Shown piece by piece: positions 53,423 through 63,075 of a stretch of 64,000 nt of DNA; within the stretch, counting starts at the first letter, position 1, and every line of letters begins with the position of its first letter. The translations under genes and the position numbers were made by a program. This DNA is from Microbacterium paraoxydans (GTDB taxonomy: Bacteria; Actinomycetota; Actinomycetes; Actinomycetales; Microbacteriaceae), in NCBI RefSeq assembly GCF_900105335.1, contig NZ_LT629770.1, forward strand, positions 2,542,001 to 2,606,000. The letters are read 5' to 3'. The notes below the pieces were generated by a model. The model was given only the letters and a program-made list of their open reading frames with translations, did not search any database and was not told the origin of the DNA.

Positions 53423-55276
53423 TCAGCGTCCTCCGGAGAAGCCGCCGCCGCCACCGCCACCGGAGAATCCGCCGCCGAACGAACCGCCGCTGCTGGATGA
53501 TGTGCCGGTGGACGGTGCGGAGTACGTCGCCGCCGCCGTGGAGGAACTCATGAACGCCACGAGCGAGGTGCGAAGCGCGAAGGATGCGGGGTCGCCGATC
53601 CAGGATGGGCCGTGCGTCTCCTGGCTGTATGCCGTCTCGAGCACGCGGCCCCACTCCTCCTCCATGCCGAACAGCATCGCGTAGGGGAGGAGGCGCTCGT
53701 AGATGTGGATGACGTCCACGCCCTCGTCGGTACGTCGTTCCGCCCCGGTGTAGGACTGCAGCATCCGCAGCCGGTCCTCCTCGGCGACGCGGATGAACTC
53801 GCGCACCCCCTGCAGGTGTTCGTACGCCTGTGCTCCCTCCGGAGTCAGGACCGTGTGCCGCGAGAAGGTGAAGAAGCTGGAGGCCGCGACGAGGAGGGCT
53901 CCGACGGAGATGGCCAGAAGCGCGGGGCCGGCGGACAACCGTCCGGATGCGACGGCGACGACGGCGACGACGAGACCGGCGACGGCGAGGGCGATCGCCA
54001 CGGACTGCAGGATGACGGCCGCGCGGCTGCGCACCCTGGTCGTCAGGCCCCGGCGGGCGGCCTCTTCGCGTCCGTTCGTCGTCAGCGCCGTCATCCGCGT
54101 TGCGAATGCCTCACTCTCGGCCGGCAGGTCCACGACGCCGTCCGCACCCGCGTGGAGGAAGAGCGCGTCGAGCGCAGCCTGATCGAGGGGACTCGGCGCG
54201 CTGCCGTGGGGCCGTCGTCGAAGCCGTGGTGCTCCGGTCGACGTCCCGTCCTCGATGCGCAGCGCGCCGCGGACGGCGAGGTGCACGATCTCGGCAGGGA
54301 TCACGTTCTCGGCTCCGGGCAGGATCGCGGCGGCGAGGAGGGGCGGCTGGTCGTCGGGGACGTCGTACTGCGCCACGATGATCCCGGTGGCGCGACGCCG
54401 ACGTCGTGCAGCGCCCACGGCGACTGCCCATCCGACCGCGGACAGACCCACGGCGCCGGCGGCGGCGACGGCAGGCCCGAGATCGGCGACCGCGTCGGGC
54501 ATGCGGGCAGCGGGCTGAGTCACTGAGCCGGGATCGAAGCCGACGGCCACCGTCACACCGTCCGCGGCGGGCAGAGGCCCGGCTTCGACGTGGAAGGAAG
54601 CGGCTTCTCCGTCCGCGATCGGGCCCTCCAGGTCGCAGGGCTCGGTGGATCCGGAGGGGCCGATGTAGCACTTCGTCGCGCCGGTGAGATGGGCGGTCAG
54701 CACGGCGTCGAACCGGATGTCGGCCTGGAACGCCTCGATCGGTTGCGTGCTGTCGAGCGGGAGGAGATCCCAGTAGAACTCGTCTGCGGCGTGGGTGCCG
54801 GACGGGTCGGGTGCGCTCCCGACGATGATGTCGCGCATCTCGTACTCGATGACGTAGGTGGTGAGGCCGTGGACGAAGTCGTCGTCGCCGGTGAGGATGA
54901 AGAGCGTCCCGTCATCCTCGTCGGTCTCATACGGGACGGCGGCTCCGTCCTCATCGGTGACCGCGAGCACCCGGGTGTCGATGTCAGCGTTCTTGTATGC
55001 CGTCGCCAGGCCGCGCACGATGCCGCGGTTCTGGTCGGCGTCGGGGAATCGCGCGACGAGCGTCTCCCTCACCTGCATGTGGGCCCGGCCGTCATCGTCG
55101 AGCCCGACGTCGTACACCGCGTCCCACGAGGCGTAGGAGAACTCGTCCACATCGGCGGCGGAGACGACGGTGGTCGCGGTCGCCGGGGTCGCCGCGACGG
55201 CGACTTCCGGCGCGAGGACAGGAACGGTGGCGAGAGCGAGGACGGCGCTCGCACGGAGGATCCGAGTGGGGGCCAT
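53423..55276 (-). CDS. DUF2207 membrane protein with Gly-rich tail
   Basis: 617 residues. Signal peptide ~1-28 (SAVLALATVPVLAPEVAVA), a DUF2207 extracytoplasmic domain (DVGLDDDGRAHMQVRETLVA, NRGIVRGLATAY, TYVIEYEMRDIIVG), helices near 275 (AAAGAVGLSAVGWAVAVGAA) and ~440-490, and a cytoplasmic part with YERLLPYAMLFGMEEEWGRV. It ends in a Gly/Ser/Phe tail (SFGGGFSGGGGG) typical of the family. Function unknown. Leaderless -10 box 6 nt upstream; divergent from lysS, convergent with the DUF2520 gene. Confidence 0.92.
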   Translation of the reverse strand: MAPTRILRASAVLALATVPVLAPEVAVAATPATATTVVSAADVDEFSYASWDAVYDVGLDDDGRAHMQVRETLVARFPDADQNRGIVRGLATAYKNADIDTRVLAVTDEDGAAVPYETDEDDGTLFILTGDDDFVHGLTTYVIEYEMRDIIVGSAPDPSGTHAADEFYWDLLPLDSTQPIEAFQADIRFDAVLTAHLTGATKCYIGPSGSTEPCDLEGPIADGEAASFHVEAGPLPAADGVTVAVGFDPGSVTQPAARMPDAVADLGPAVAAAGAVGLSAVGWAVAVGAARRRRRATGIIVAQYDVPDDQPPLLAAAILPGAENVIPAEIVHLAVRGALRIEDGTSTGAPRLRRRPHGSAPSPLDQAALDALFLHAGADGVVDLPAESEAFATRMTALTTNGREEAARRGLTTRVRSRAAVILQSVAIALAVAGLVVAVVAVASGRLSAGPALLAISVGALLVAASSFFTFSRHTVLTPEGAQAYEHLQGVREFIRVAEEDRLRMLQSYTGAERRTDEGVDVIHIYERLLPYAMLFGMEEEWGRVLETAYSQETHGPSWIGDPASFALRTSLVAFMSSSTAAATYSAPSTGTSSSSGGSFGGGFSGGGGGGGFSGGR

Positions 55277-55282
55277 GCTTCG

Positions 55283-55288
55283 AGGCTA
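55283..55288 (-). promoter_or_regulatory. Leaderless -10 box for the DUF2207 gene
   Basis: TAGCCT on the minus strand, 6 nt before the ATG at 55276. Confidence 0.5.
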
Positions 55289-55329
55289 CCCAGCACGCCG
55301 CGCGGCGAGGACGTCCCGCGCCATCTCGG

Positions 55330-55335
55330 TAAACT
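55330..55335 (+). promoter_or_regulatory. Candidate -10 box for lysS
   Basis: TAAACT, giving a ~21-nt leader that carries AAGGAG before the ATG at 55363. One of the leadered promoters of the window. Confidence 0.5.
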
Positions 55336-55362
55336 GGGGAGGACTTCCAAGGAGCCCCGCAC

Positions 55363-56895
55363 ATGACTGATGCGCCCGCCGCGCCCGAAACGGCCTCGGC
55401 CGCCCCTTCCACCGAAGAGGACATCCACGAGCAGAAGGCCGTCCGCCTCGCCAAGCGCGAGCGTCTGATCGAGAAGCGCTCGGACGCCGGCGGCGGCGCC
55501 TTCCCTGTCGCGGTGCCGGTGACGCACAGCATCCCCGCACTGCGTGCGGAGTACGGCGACCTCGAGCCCGGCGCCGAGACCGGCGTGGTCGTCGGCGTCG
55601 CGGGGCGCGTGGTGTTCAGCCGCAACACCGGCAAGCTCTGCTTCGCCACGCTCCAGGCCGGCGACGGCACCCGCCTCCAGGCGATGATCTCCCTTGCCAA
55701 TGTCGGCGAGGAGTCGCTCGCCGACTGGAAGGAGTACGTCGACCTCGGTGACCATGTCTTCGTGCACGGCGAGGTCATCTCCAGCCGCCGCGGTGAGCTG
55801 TCGATCATGGCGGACGACTGGACCATCGCGTCGAAGGCGATCCTGCCGCTGCCCAACGCCTACGCCGAGCTCAGCGAAGAGGGGCGTGTGCGCAGCCGCT
55901 ACCTCGACCTGATCGTGCGTGAGCAGGCGCGGACGACCGTGCGTGCGCGCGCGGCGGTGAACGCGAGCCTGCGGGCGACCTTCGCCGCCCACGGGTACCT
56001 CGAAGTGGAGACGCCGATGCTGCAGGTGCAGCACGGCGGTGCATCCGCCCGCCCCTTCGTCACCCACTCCAATGCGTTCGACACCGAGCTCTACCTCCGC
56101 ATCGCGCCGGAGCTGTACCTGAAGCGCGCGGTCGTGGGCGGGATCGAGCGGGTGTTCGAGATCAACCGGAACTTCCGCAACGAGGGCGCCGACTCGACGC
56201 ACAGCCCGGAGTTCGCGATGCTCGAGGCCTACCAGGCCTACGGCGACTACAACCAGATGGCGGCCCTCACGCAGGAACTCGTCCAGCAGGCCGCGGTCGC
56301 CGTCGCCGGGTCGACCACGGTTACCTGGGCGGACGGCACCGAGTACGACCTGGGCGGCGAGTGGGACCGCATCTCGATGTACGAGTCCCTTTCCGCCGCC
56401 TCCGGACGGACGGTCACGCCCGCGGACTCCGTCGACGACCTGATCGCCTTCGCTGAGGCGAACGGGGTCGACGTGCCGCCTCAGGCCACGCACGGGAAGC
56501 TGGTCGAGGAGCTCTGGGAGCACTTCGTGAAGGGTGACCTCGTGCGGCCGACCTTCGTCATGGACTTCCCCGTCGACACGTCTCCCCTCGTGCGCGAACA
56601 CCGGTCCGTCGAGGGCGTCGTGGAGAAGTGGGACCTCTACATCCGGGGCTTCGAGCTGGCGACCGGCTACTCCGAGCTCGTGGACCCCGTCATCCAGCGC
56701 GAACGCTTCGTCGAGCAGGCGAAGCTCGCCGCGCGAGGCGATGTCGAGGCCATGCCGATCGACGAGGAGTTCCTGCGGGCTCTCGAGCACGGCATGCCGC
56801 CGTCCGGGGGCATGGGGATGGGCATCGATCGACTCCTGATGGCGATCACCGGCCTCGGGATCCGCGAGACCATCCTCTTCCCGCTGGTCAAGTAG
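55363..56895 (+). CDS. lysS: Lysyl-tRNA synthetase, class II
   Basis: 510 residues. OB-fold anticodon domain (~65-165) with [20 protein letters not shown]; class II core with motif 1 near [20 protein letters not shown], motif 2 [20 protein letters not shown], then [12 protein letters not shown], and motif 3 [15 protein letters not shown]. Normal length. Ribosome site AAGGAG. Divergent from the DUF2207 gene. Confidence 0.98.
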   Translation: MTDAPAAPETASAAPSTEEDIHEQKAVRLAKRERLIEKRSDAGGGAFPVAVPVTHSIPALRAEYGDLEPGAETGVVVGVAGRVVFSRNTGKLCFATLQAGDGTRLQAMISLANVGEESLADWKEYVDLGDHVFVHGEVISSRRGELSIMADDWTIASKAILPLPNAYAELSEEGRVRSRYLDLIVREQARTTVRARAAVNASLRATFAAHGYLEVETPMLQVQHGGASARPFVTHSNAFDTELYLRIAPELYLKRAVVGGIERVFEINRNFRNEGADSTHSPEFAMLEAYQAYGDYNQMAALTQELVQQAAVAVAGSTTVTWADGTEYDLGGEWDRISMYESLSAASGRTVTPADSVDDLIAFAEANGVDVPPQATHGKLVEELWEHFVKGDLVRPTFVMDFPVDTSPLVREHRSVEGVVEKWDLYIRGFELATGYSELVDPVIQRERFVEQAKLAARGDVEAMPIDEEFLRALEHGMPPSGGMGMGIDRLLMAITGLGIRETILFPLVK

Positions 56896-56906
56896 AAGCG
56901 ACGCGC

Positions 56907-58022
56907 TCACGCTCCACGCCGCCCGTGGAACGCCCACTCCGGCAGAACGGCGCCGCACATCATGGTGTCCAGCAGCAGCGCGAGGCTGTACCCGGGATCG
57001 ATCTCCCTCGCCATGTCGAGGTAGCGACCTGCGTGCGTGGCCCGGCCGAGCGCCCAGGAGAGCCAGGCCGCGACCGTGAGCGGGCCGGGGCGTGCTGCCC
57101 GCGGTGCCAGGGCGGTGGCGTCTCGGACGGCGTGCAGCGCCGCGCGGAGGCGCTCCCCGTCCGGCGCCGGGCCGCGGCCGAGGAACACTCGTCCGATGTC
57201 GTCGGGCACCGGCGCGCCGGAGGCGGCGAAAGCCAGCTGCGCCTCCATGGTGCGAATGCCCCGACGGTGATCGGTGGCCCACTGGGCGATCGCCGCATCG
57301 CGCACCGGCGGACGTCCGAGACACCACACGAGCGCTGCGGTGTCGAACGGCCGCAGACTGTCGTGGTGATGGACCACTGACTCGAGGAAGGCGGGGATGT
57401 CGTCGAGGAGCGCGCACGCCGAGATCACCTCCGGCTCTGCGGAACGAGAGGGGTCGGCCTGCCCTGGCGCGAGGGCGGCGTCGAGCCCGCGCAGGATGCG
57501 CGCCATCTGGTCCTCCTCCGCGGCGGAGACCGGCGGGAGCCCCGCGCCGGAGAACTGATCGCCGGAGACGTCGCCGAGGGAGGAGGCATCCGGCGGCGGA
57601 ACGATGTCCGACAAGGGATGCAGCGTCGGATCCTCGTCGTCATACCGGGCCCATCCCTCGGGCGTCACACACAGGGCCTCGACGGTACGCAGCCCCGCTT
57701 CCTCGGCACATCCGAGAAGGGTGTCCACCGTCACAGCCTGAGGGAGGACGAGGCCATCTGGCGTCGTCTGGGGTGGTTCATCGGTGTACACGACGACGGC
57801 CAGCGCATCCGTACCGGGGACGCGGCCGAGCAACTCGACGGCCGCGGCGGCGTAATGCAGGGGAGGAACGGCGGCGTCGGGCAGATCGAGGCGCATCGCC
57901 CCGTCGCTGCGGCTGCCGTGGAACGGGAGGAGGGCGATGCTCTCGTGCGGCGTGAACCCTGCGAGGGCGGGCACGATGCCGAGGAACTGGGCGGAGTCGG
58001 AGGCGCGGAGCACGGTTGTCAT
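56907..58022 (-). CDS. DUF4192 protein
   Basis: 371 residues. The N terminus matches DUF4192: SDSAQFLGIVPALAGFTPHE, SIALLPFHGSRSDGAMRLDL, then ALAVVVYTDEP and LLGCAEEAGLRTVEALCVTP. The C-terminal half has RPGPLTVAAWLSWALGR and AREIDPGYSLALLLD, also family-typical. No signal peptide or helix. Family of unknown function common in actinobacteria. Start chosen at MTTVLRASDS; the frame stays open upstream without coding character. Confidence 0.9.
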   Translation of the reverse strand: MTTVLRASDSAQFLGIVPALAGFTPHESIALLPFHGSRSDGAMRLDLPDAAVPPLHYAAAAVELLGRVPGTDALAVVVYTDEPPQTTPDGLVLPQAVTVDTLLGCAEEAGLRTVEALCVTPEGWARYDDEDPTLHPLSDIVPPPDASSLGDVSGDQFSGAGLPPVSAAEEDQMARILRGLDAALAPGQADPSRSAEPEVISACALLDDIPAFLESVVHHHDSLRPFDTAALVWCLGRPPVRDAAIAQWATDHRRGIRTMEAQLAFAASGAPVPDDIGRVFLGRGPAPDGERLRAALHAVRDATALAPRAARPGPLTVAAWLSWALGRATHAGRYLDMAREIDPGYSLALLLDTMMCGAVLPEWAFHGRRGA

Positions 58023-58122
58023 GAGGATAGGTTCGCGTGCCCCCGTCTCCGTCGGAGCGGGTCCGGCGCGATGTGGACGAGATTCCTGTGAAGCGGCGCC
58101 TGTGCACGAGTAGTCGCTCGCG

Positions 58123-58128
58123 TACGAT
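58123..58128 (+). promoter_or_regulatory. Leaderless -10 box for the small membrane protein
   Basis: TACGAT 6 nt before the ATG at 58135; the spacer GGAGGC would otherwise look like a ribosome site. Confidence 0.45.
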
Positions 58129-58134
58129 GGAGGC

Positions 58135-58308
58135 ATGGACAACTTCTGGCTCGCCGCGGCATGGTCGCTCCTGCCGACGGTCGGCGTCAGCATCGTCTTC
58201 TTCGTCGTTCTCCGCGGCATCCTCCGGTTCGACCGCACGGAGCGGAAGGTCCACGCGCAGATCGAGGCCGAGGAACGCGCCGCGCGCGGACTGCCTCCGC
58301 GGGCCTGA
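58135..58308 (+). CDS. 57-residue single-pass membrane protein
   Basis: MDNFWLAAAWSLLPTVGVSI starts a single helix continuing VFFVVLRGILRF, then a basic/charged tail (RKVHAQIEAEERAARG, ending LPPRA). The N-terminal Trp/Phe residues and short charged tail are typical of small actinobacterial membrane proteins often found beside cardiolipin synthase or lysS genes. The -10 box and clean third-position GC support it. Function unknown. Confidence 0.75.
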   Translation: MDNFWLAAAWSLLPTVGVSIVFFVVLRGILRFDRTERKVHAQIEAEERAARGLPPRA

Positions 58309-58323
58309 GTCCGCCCCATCCGC

Positions 58324-58329
58324 TACTGT
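58324..58329 (+). promoter_or_regulatory. Candidate -10 box for cardiolipin synthase
   Basis: TACTGT about 70 nt before the start, giving a ~60-nt leader with GGTGAGGGGG upstream of the start codon. Confidence 0.35.
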
Positions 58330-58397
58330 GAAGCGAGCGCGCCGGGTCCGGCGCGACCCGGGGTGACGACGATCCCCGGTGTAGGTGAGGGGGCGTG

Positions 58398-59858
58398 ATG
58401 ACCGCGGAGTCCTGGGGCTGGTGGGTCGCCGCCTTCGTGCTGGTGCTCGACATCATCATCCGCGTCACCGCGATCATCGTCATCCCGCGCAACCGCCGGC
58501 CCACCGCGGCGATGGCCTGGCTCCTCGCCGTGTTCTTCATCCCGGTGGTCGGCGTCTTCCTGTTCCTGCTGATCGGCAACCCCCGCCTGCCGCGTGCGCG
58601 GCGCCGCAAGCAGGAGCAGATCAACGAGTACATCGCGGAGACCAGCGAGCACCTCCACTTCGGGACGCTCCGGCCGAACGCCCCCGCCTGGTTCGGGCCG
58701 ATCGTGCAGATGAATCAGCGCCTCGGCGCTCTGCCGCTCTCCGGCGACAACGGCGCGCACCTCATCTCCGACTACCAGGAATCACTGGACGAGATGGCGG
58801 AGGCGATCCGCACGGCGCAGGACTACGTGCACGTCGAGTTCTACATCCTGCAGTCCGACGACTCGACGGACAACTTCTTCCGCGCCCTCGAAGAGGTGGC
58901 TGCTCGGGGTGTGGCCGTGCGCGTGCTCCTCGACCACTGGGCGAACCGCGGCAAGCCGCGCTACCGCCAGACCATCGCCCGTCTCAACGAGATGGGCGCC
59001 GAGTGGCATCTGATGCTCCCGGTGCAGCCACTCAAGGGCAAGATGCAGCGCCCTGATCTGCGCAATCACCGCAAGCTGCTCGTCGTGGACGGCAACATCG
59101 CCTTCCTGGGATCGCAGAACATCACCGACTCCACCTACAACCTGCCGAAGAACATCCGACGCGGTCTGCACTGGGTCGATCTGATGGTGAGGCTCGACGG
59201 ACCGGTGGTCTTGAGCGTCAACGCGATCTTCCTCAGCGACTGGTACAGCGAGACCGATGTCGTGCTGGAGGAGATCGACATCTCTCACGCCAACATCGGA
59301 TCGGGGGACCTGGACTGCCAGGTGGTGCCGTCCGGTCCCGGCTTCGAGGTCGAGAACAACCTGCGCCTGTTCCTCGCGCTCCTCTACGCGGCGAAGAAGC
59401 AGATCATGATCGTCAGCCCGTACTTCGTCCCGGACGAGGCTCTGCTGCTGGCGGTCACCGCGGCCGTGGACCGCGGTGTCGAGGTGCAGCTGTTCGTCTC
59501 TGAGGAGGGCGACCAGGCGATGGTCTACCACGCCCAGCGGAGCTACTACGAAGCGCTGCTGCGCGCGGGGGTGCGGATCTGGATGTACCGGAAGCCCTAC
59601 ATCCTCCACACGAAGAGCCTCACGATCGACGATGAGGTGGCCGTCATCGGGTCGAGCAACATGGACATGCGCTCGTTCGGCCTGAACCTCGAGGTCTCGA
59701 TGCTCGTCCGCGGCCAGGAGTTCGTCGCCGAGATGCGCGAGGTCGAGGACAAGTACCGGTCGTTGAGCCGGGAGCTGACCCTCGAGGAATGGATGCAGCA
59801 GCCCCTGCGCTCCACCGTGCTCGACAACCTGGCACGGCTGACCTCCGCGCTGCAGTGA
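58398..59858 (+). CDS. cls: Cardiolipin synthase (phospholipase D family)
   Basis: 486 residues from ATG 58398; GTG one codon earlier is equally possible. Two N-terminal helices (WVAAFVLVLDIIIRVTAIIV and AMAWLLAVFFIPVVGVFLFL), then two HKD motifs: NHRKLLVVDGNIAFLGSQN at ~222 and LHTKSLTIDDEVAVIGSSN at ~402. Condenses phosphatidylglycerol, or PG with a related donor, to cardiolipin at the inner membrane. The PLD-type layout and length match bacterial ClsA. Confidence 0.95.
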   Translation: MTAESWGWWVAAFVLVLDIIIRVTAIIVIPRNRRPTAAMAWLLAVFFIPVVGVFLFLLIGNPRLPRARRRKQEQINEYIAETSEHLHFGTLRPNAPAWFGPIVQMNQRLGALPLSGDNGAHLISDYQESLDEMAEAIRTAQDYVHVEFYILQSDDSTDNFFRALEEVAARGVAVRVLLDHWANRGKPRYRQTIARLNEMGAEWHLMLPVQPLKGKMQRPDLRNHRKLLVVDGNIAFLGSQNITDSTYNLPKNIRRGLHWVDLMVRLDGPVVLSVNAIFLSDWYSETDVVLEEIDISHANIGSGDLDCQVVPSGPGFEVENNLRLFLALLYAAKKQIMIVSPYFVPDEALLLAVTAAVDRGVEVQLFVSEEGDQAMVYHAQRSYYEALLRAGVRIWMYRKPYILHTKSLTIDDEVAVIGSSNMDMRSFGLNLEVSMLVRGQEFVAEMREVEDKYRSLSRELTLEEWMQQPLRSTVLDNLARLTSALQ

Positions 59859-59903
59859 CCGCGCATTTCGTCAAGCCCCATTTCGGGCGGGGGAACCCGC
59901 CGC

Positions 59904-59909
59904 TAGCCT
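59904..59909 (+). promoter_or_regulatory. Leaderless -10 box for the lipoprotein at 59916
   Basis: TAGCCT 6 nt before the ATG. Confidence 0.5.
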
Positions 59910-59915
59910 GAGGGC

Positions 59916-60662
59916 ATGACTCCCCGCAGGCTTGTGATCGCCGTGTCCTCCGCGCTCGCCGCCGCTCTCGTCCTCGCCGGCTGCACGGTCGGTCCCGGCG
60001 GAGCGGCACCGCACTCGACGTCCGACCCGTCCAGCGGTCCCGGGAGTGCGGGGAGCAGCGACGACCAGGACGACATGGACGCGACGCTCCTCGACGACGG
60101 ACGGATGTTCGCCATCGTGAGCTGGGGATCCTCGACGTGCCTGCCCCAGGTCGACGACATCACCGCCGAGGGACAGCGGGTCTCGGTCACCCTCGTCGAG
60201 CCGGACGCCGATGGTGCGACGGAACAGGCCTGCACGGCCGACCTCGCACCGCGCGCGAGCCTGGGCGCGCTGCCCGAGGGGGTCGACCCGACGAAGGACA
60301 TCACTCTCGTCGTGACGTACGGGGACCTGCTCGACGAGATCGACGTCGATGCCGATCCCGACGCCACGGCGACACCGGGATCGTCGACCGAGTATCAGCC
60401 TTCGGCCGGCTGGTTCGACGACGGTGGGCTCGTCCTCCTGACCTGGGGATCCTCCAGCTGTGCTCCGGTCGTCGAGTCCGTCGAGGCCGACGGGTCCACG
60501 GGGACCGTCACGTTCGTCACCGACGAGAACCAGGTGTGCACCATGGACATGGCGCCGCGGGGCACGGTGATCGAGTTCGCCGAGGACGAGGTCGATGATG
60601 ATGGTCCGTTCCAGCTGACCTTGGTCGGCGGCGGTCTGGAGGGCACTGTCGACGTGCGCTGA
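59916..60662 (+). CDS. Lipoprotein with an internally duplicated Cys-containing domain
   Basis: 248 residues. Signal and lipobox AALVLAGC, then a Ser/Gly/Pro spacer. Two tandem ~75-residue repeats follow: the first has FAIVSWGSSTCLPQVDDI and later QACTADLAPRAS; the second has LVLLTWGSSSCAPVVESV and VCTMDMAPRGT. Each keeps the WGSS-C entry and a second Cys, so one disulfide per repeat is likely. I do not recognise the domain. Anchored outside the membrane; no partner is evident. Confidence 0.75.
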   Translation: MTPRRLVIAVSSALAAALVLAGCTVGPGGAAPHSTSDPSSGPGSAGSSDDQDDMDATLLDDGRMFAIVSWGSSTCLPQVDDITAEGQRVSVTLVEPDADGATEQACTADLAPRASLGALPEGVDPTKDITLVVTYGDLLDEIDVDADPDATATPGSSTEYQPSAGWFDDGGLVLLTWGSSSCAPVVESVEADGSTGTVTFVTDENQVCTMDMAPRGTVIEFAEDEVDDDGPFQLTLVGGGLEGTVDVR

Positions 60663-60678
60663 GGAGGCGACTCCTCAG
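60659..60678. terminator. Bidirectional hairpin over convergent stop codons
   Basis: Perfect 8-bp stem (CTGAGGAG with CTCCTCAG) closed by a GCGA tetraloop. It contains the stop of the lipoprotein gene and that of the kinase gene on the other strand. Confidence 0.55.
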
Positions 60679-61673
60679 AGGATGTGCACCGGGTGCCCGG
60701 TGGGCAGAGCCAGCAGGAGTGCGCCGGGGTCGGCACGGCAGGTGACGCGCACGGCCTCGCCGAACTCGTCGCCGTCGAGCTCGATGGGCGTGGGGGCGGG
60801 CGCCGCAGCTTCGGCGCGGGCGCCCCGGAAGTAATGGACGGACGCGTCCGTGCCACGGCGCTCGAGCACGAGCCGTCCGGCACGGAACCGGCGCAGCACG
60901 GAGTTGTCCCACCAGATCTTGCGCCAGACGCCGAGCCAGCCGAGGACGCCGGTCGGCTGGATGACCGCGACGTCGAGGGTCGCGTCGGTGATCGACGCGT
61001 CGGGGATCAGGGAGATGCCGGCCGGAAGGGTGCCGCAGTTCGCGAACAGGATGCTGTGCACCTTCGTGGAGTGCAGGCGCCCTGTGCCGATCTGGTAGAC
61101 CGCGCGGAAGGGCTTCGCGCGGGGGAGTGACCGGGCGGCGCCGTCGACGTAGGCGATCCAGCCGACGGACTTCTTCAGATCGGCACGGGTGTTCGCGATC
61201 ATGTCGGCGTCCAGGCCGATGCCGGCGAGCACGACGAACGCATGCTCCTCCTCGCCGCCGTCCTCCCTGGTCATCCGGGCCCAGCCGATGTCGATGGGGT
61301 GGTGGAAGTCGCCGAGGGCGGCACGGATCATCTCCGCGGGGTCGGCCAGCGGGAGACCGAGGTTGCGCGCGAGAAGGTTCCCGGTGCCGCTCGGGAGGAT
61401 CGCGAGTGGCACGCCCGTATTGGCGATGGCTTCGGCGACCGCCCGCACCGTGCCGTCGCCGCCGGCCACGAGCACGACGTCCACCCCGCGCGCGAGCGCT
61501 TCCGCCGTCGCTCCCTGCCCCGCGTCCTCCACGGTCGTGGGGTAGAAGGCGGGGTGGTCCCATCCGGCCTCGCGGGACAGGTCGCGGACCTGGGCGCGCA
61601 GACGCTTCCCGTCGATCTTCACCGGGTTGTACACGAGCGCCGCCTGCTTCAGAACGGGAGGACTCGTGGTCAT
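60675..61673 (-). CDS. Diacylglycerol kinase-family protein (YegS/DagK-like)
   Basis: 332 residues, lipid-kinase fold. ATP/catalytic loop LVAGGDGTVRAVAEA at ~67-81 and LAILPSGTGNLLARNLGL at ~90-107, then a beta-rich second domain (ALDVAVIQPTGVLGW-like TLDVAVIQPTGVLG). Phosphorylates diacylglycerol or a related lipid; the precise lipid cannot be told. Leaderless -10 box 6 nt before the ATG. Divergent from serS. Confidence 0.9.
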   Translation of the reverse strand: MTTSPPVLKQAALVYNPVKIDGKRLRAQVRDLSREAGWDHPAFYPTTVEDAGQGATAEALARGVDVVLVAGGDGTVRAVAEAIANTGVPLAILPSGTGNLLARNLGLPLADPAEMIRAALGDFHHPIDIGWARMTREDGGEEEHAFVVLAGIGLDADMIANTRADLKKSVGWIAYVDGAARSLPRAKPFRAVYQIGTGRLHSTKVHSILFANCGTLPAGISLIPDASITDATLDVAVIQPTGVLGWLGVWRKIWWDNSVLRRFRAGRLVLERRGTDASVHYFRGARAEAAAPAPTPIELDGDEFGEAVRVTCRADPGALLLALPTGHPVHIL

Positions 61674-61679
61674 GGCGCT

Positions 61680-61685
61680 ACTCTA
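61680..61685 (-). promoter_or_regulatory. Leaderless -10 box for the lipid kinase gene
   Basis: TAGAGT on the minus strand, 6 nt before the ATG at 61673. Confidence 0.5.
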
Positions 61686-61758
61686 GACCGGCATCGTCCG
61701 AGGAGAGCAGCACGGGTGGAGGGATACCCGGCAGCCCGGTCCCCGGGCGCACACCTCG

Positions 61759-61764
61759 TAGACT
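61759..61764 (+). promoter_or_regulatory. Leaderless -10 box for serS
   Basis: TAGACT 6 nt before the ATG at 61771; no ribosome site is seen, which fits a leaderless mRNA. Confidence 0.55.
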
Positions 61765-61770
61765 TGCGGC

Positions 61771-63075
61771 ATGATCGACCTCGCACTCCTCCGCGACAAC
61801 CCGGAGATCGTCCGCCGTTCGCAGGCTGCCCGTGGCAATGACCAGAGCACCGTCGACGTCGCACTCGAGGCCGACCGATCGCGCCGCGCCGCGCTCGCCG
61901 CGTTCGAGGAGCTGCGCGCCGAGCAGAACGCGTTCGGCAAGCAGGTGGCGAAGGCGCCCAAGGAGGAGAAGGCGGCCCTCGTCGCGCAGGCCAAAGACCT
62001 CGCGGACCGCGTCAAGCAGGCCCAGCACGCGGCGAACGAAGCGGCCGAGGCCGCTGCCACGGCACTCGCGCGGATCGAGAACGTCGTGATCGACGGCGTC
62101 CCGGCCGGCGGCGAGGAGGACTTCGTCGAGCTCCGTCGCGTGGGCGAGGTCCCGGCGTTCGACTTCGAGCCGCGCGACCACCTCGAGCTCGGTGAGCTTC
62201 TCGGCGCCATCGACATGGAGCGGGGGGCCAAGGTCTCCGGTGCGCGCTTCTACTTCCTGCGCGGGATCGGTGCCCGACTCGAGATCGCGCTCATGAACCT
62301 CGCTCTCGACAAGGCGTTGCAGAACGGCTTCGTCCCCCTCATCACGCCCACCCTCGTGCGCCCTGAGATCATGCAGGGCACGGGGTTCCTGGGGGAGCAC
62401 GCCGATGAGGTGTACCACCTCGACAAGGACGACGACCTCTACCTCGTCGGCACCAGCGAGGTCGCTCTTGCCGGGTATCACAAGGACGAGATCGTGGACC
62501 TCGCAAGCGGGGCCCTCCGTTATGCCGGATGGTCCACGTGCTACCGCCGGGAAGCCGGCTCGCACGGCAAGGACACCCGGGGCATCATCCGCGTGCATCA
62601 GTTCAACAAGCTGGAGATGTTCGTCTACACCACGGCTGAGGACGCCGAGGCCGAGCACCTGCGCCTCGTCGCGCTGCAGGAGGAGATGCTGACCTCGCTC
62701 GGCCTCGCATACCGGGTGATCGACGTCGCCGCGGGAGACCTCGGGTCGAGCGCGGCGCGGAAGTACGACATCGAGGCCTGGGTGCCCACACAGGGCGCGT
62801 TCCGCGAGCTGACCTCCACCTCGAACTGCACGACCTTCCAGGCGCGTCGTCTGGACGTGCGCTACCGCCCTGCCGTGGAGGAGGGCGGTACGGCGCCGAA
62901 GACCCAGCACGTCGCGACCCTCAACGGCACGCTCGCGACGACGCGCTGGATCGTCGCCCTGCTCGAGACGCACCAGCAGGCGGACGGCTCGGTGCGGGTT
63001 CCCGAGGTCCTGCGCCCCTACCTCGGCGGACTCGAGGTGATCCGCCCGCTCGCCGACGAGCAGAGCACCCGGTGA
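61771..63075 (+). CDS. serS: Seryl-tRNA synthetase
   Basis: 434 residues. N-terminal antiparallel coiled-coil arm (~28-100; [20 protein letters not shown]) that contacts the long variable arm of tRNA-Ser, then the class II core: [30 protein letters not shown] (motif 2), [18 protein letters not shown], and motif 3 near [16 protein letters not shown]. Normal length. A tRNA-Ser gene starts ~860 nt downstream. Confidence 0.98.
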   Translation: MIDLALLRDNPEIVRRSQAARGNDQSTVDVALEADRSRRAALAAFEELRAEQNAFGKQVAKAPKEEKAALVAQAKDLADRVKQAQHAANEAAEAAATALARIENVVIDGVPAGGEEDFVELRRVGEVPAFDFEPRDHLELGELLGAIDMERGAKVSGARFYFLRGIGARLEIALMNLALDKALQNGFVPLITPTLVRPEIMQGTGFLGEHADEVYHLDKDDDLYLVGTSEVALAGYHKDEIVDLASGALRYAGWSTCYRREAGSHGKDTRGIIRVHQFNKLEMFVYTTAEDAEAEHLRLVALQEEMLTSLGLAYRVIDVAAGDLGSSAARKYDIEAWVPTQGAFRELTSTSNCTTFQARRLDVRYRPAVEEGGTAPKTQHVATLNGTLATTRWIVALLETHQQADGSVRVPEVLRPYLGGLEVIRPLADEQSTR

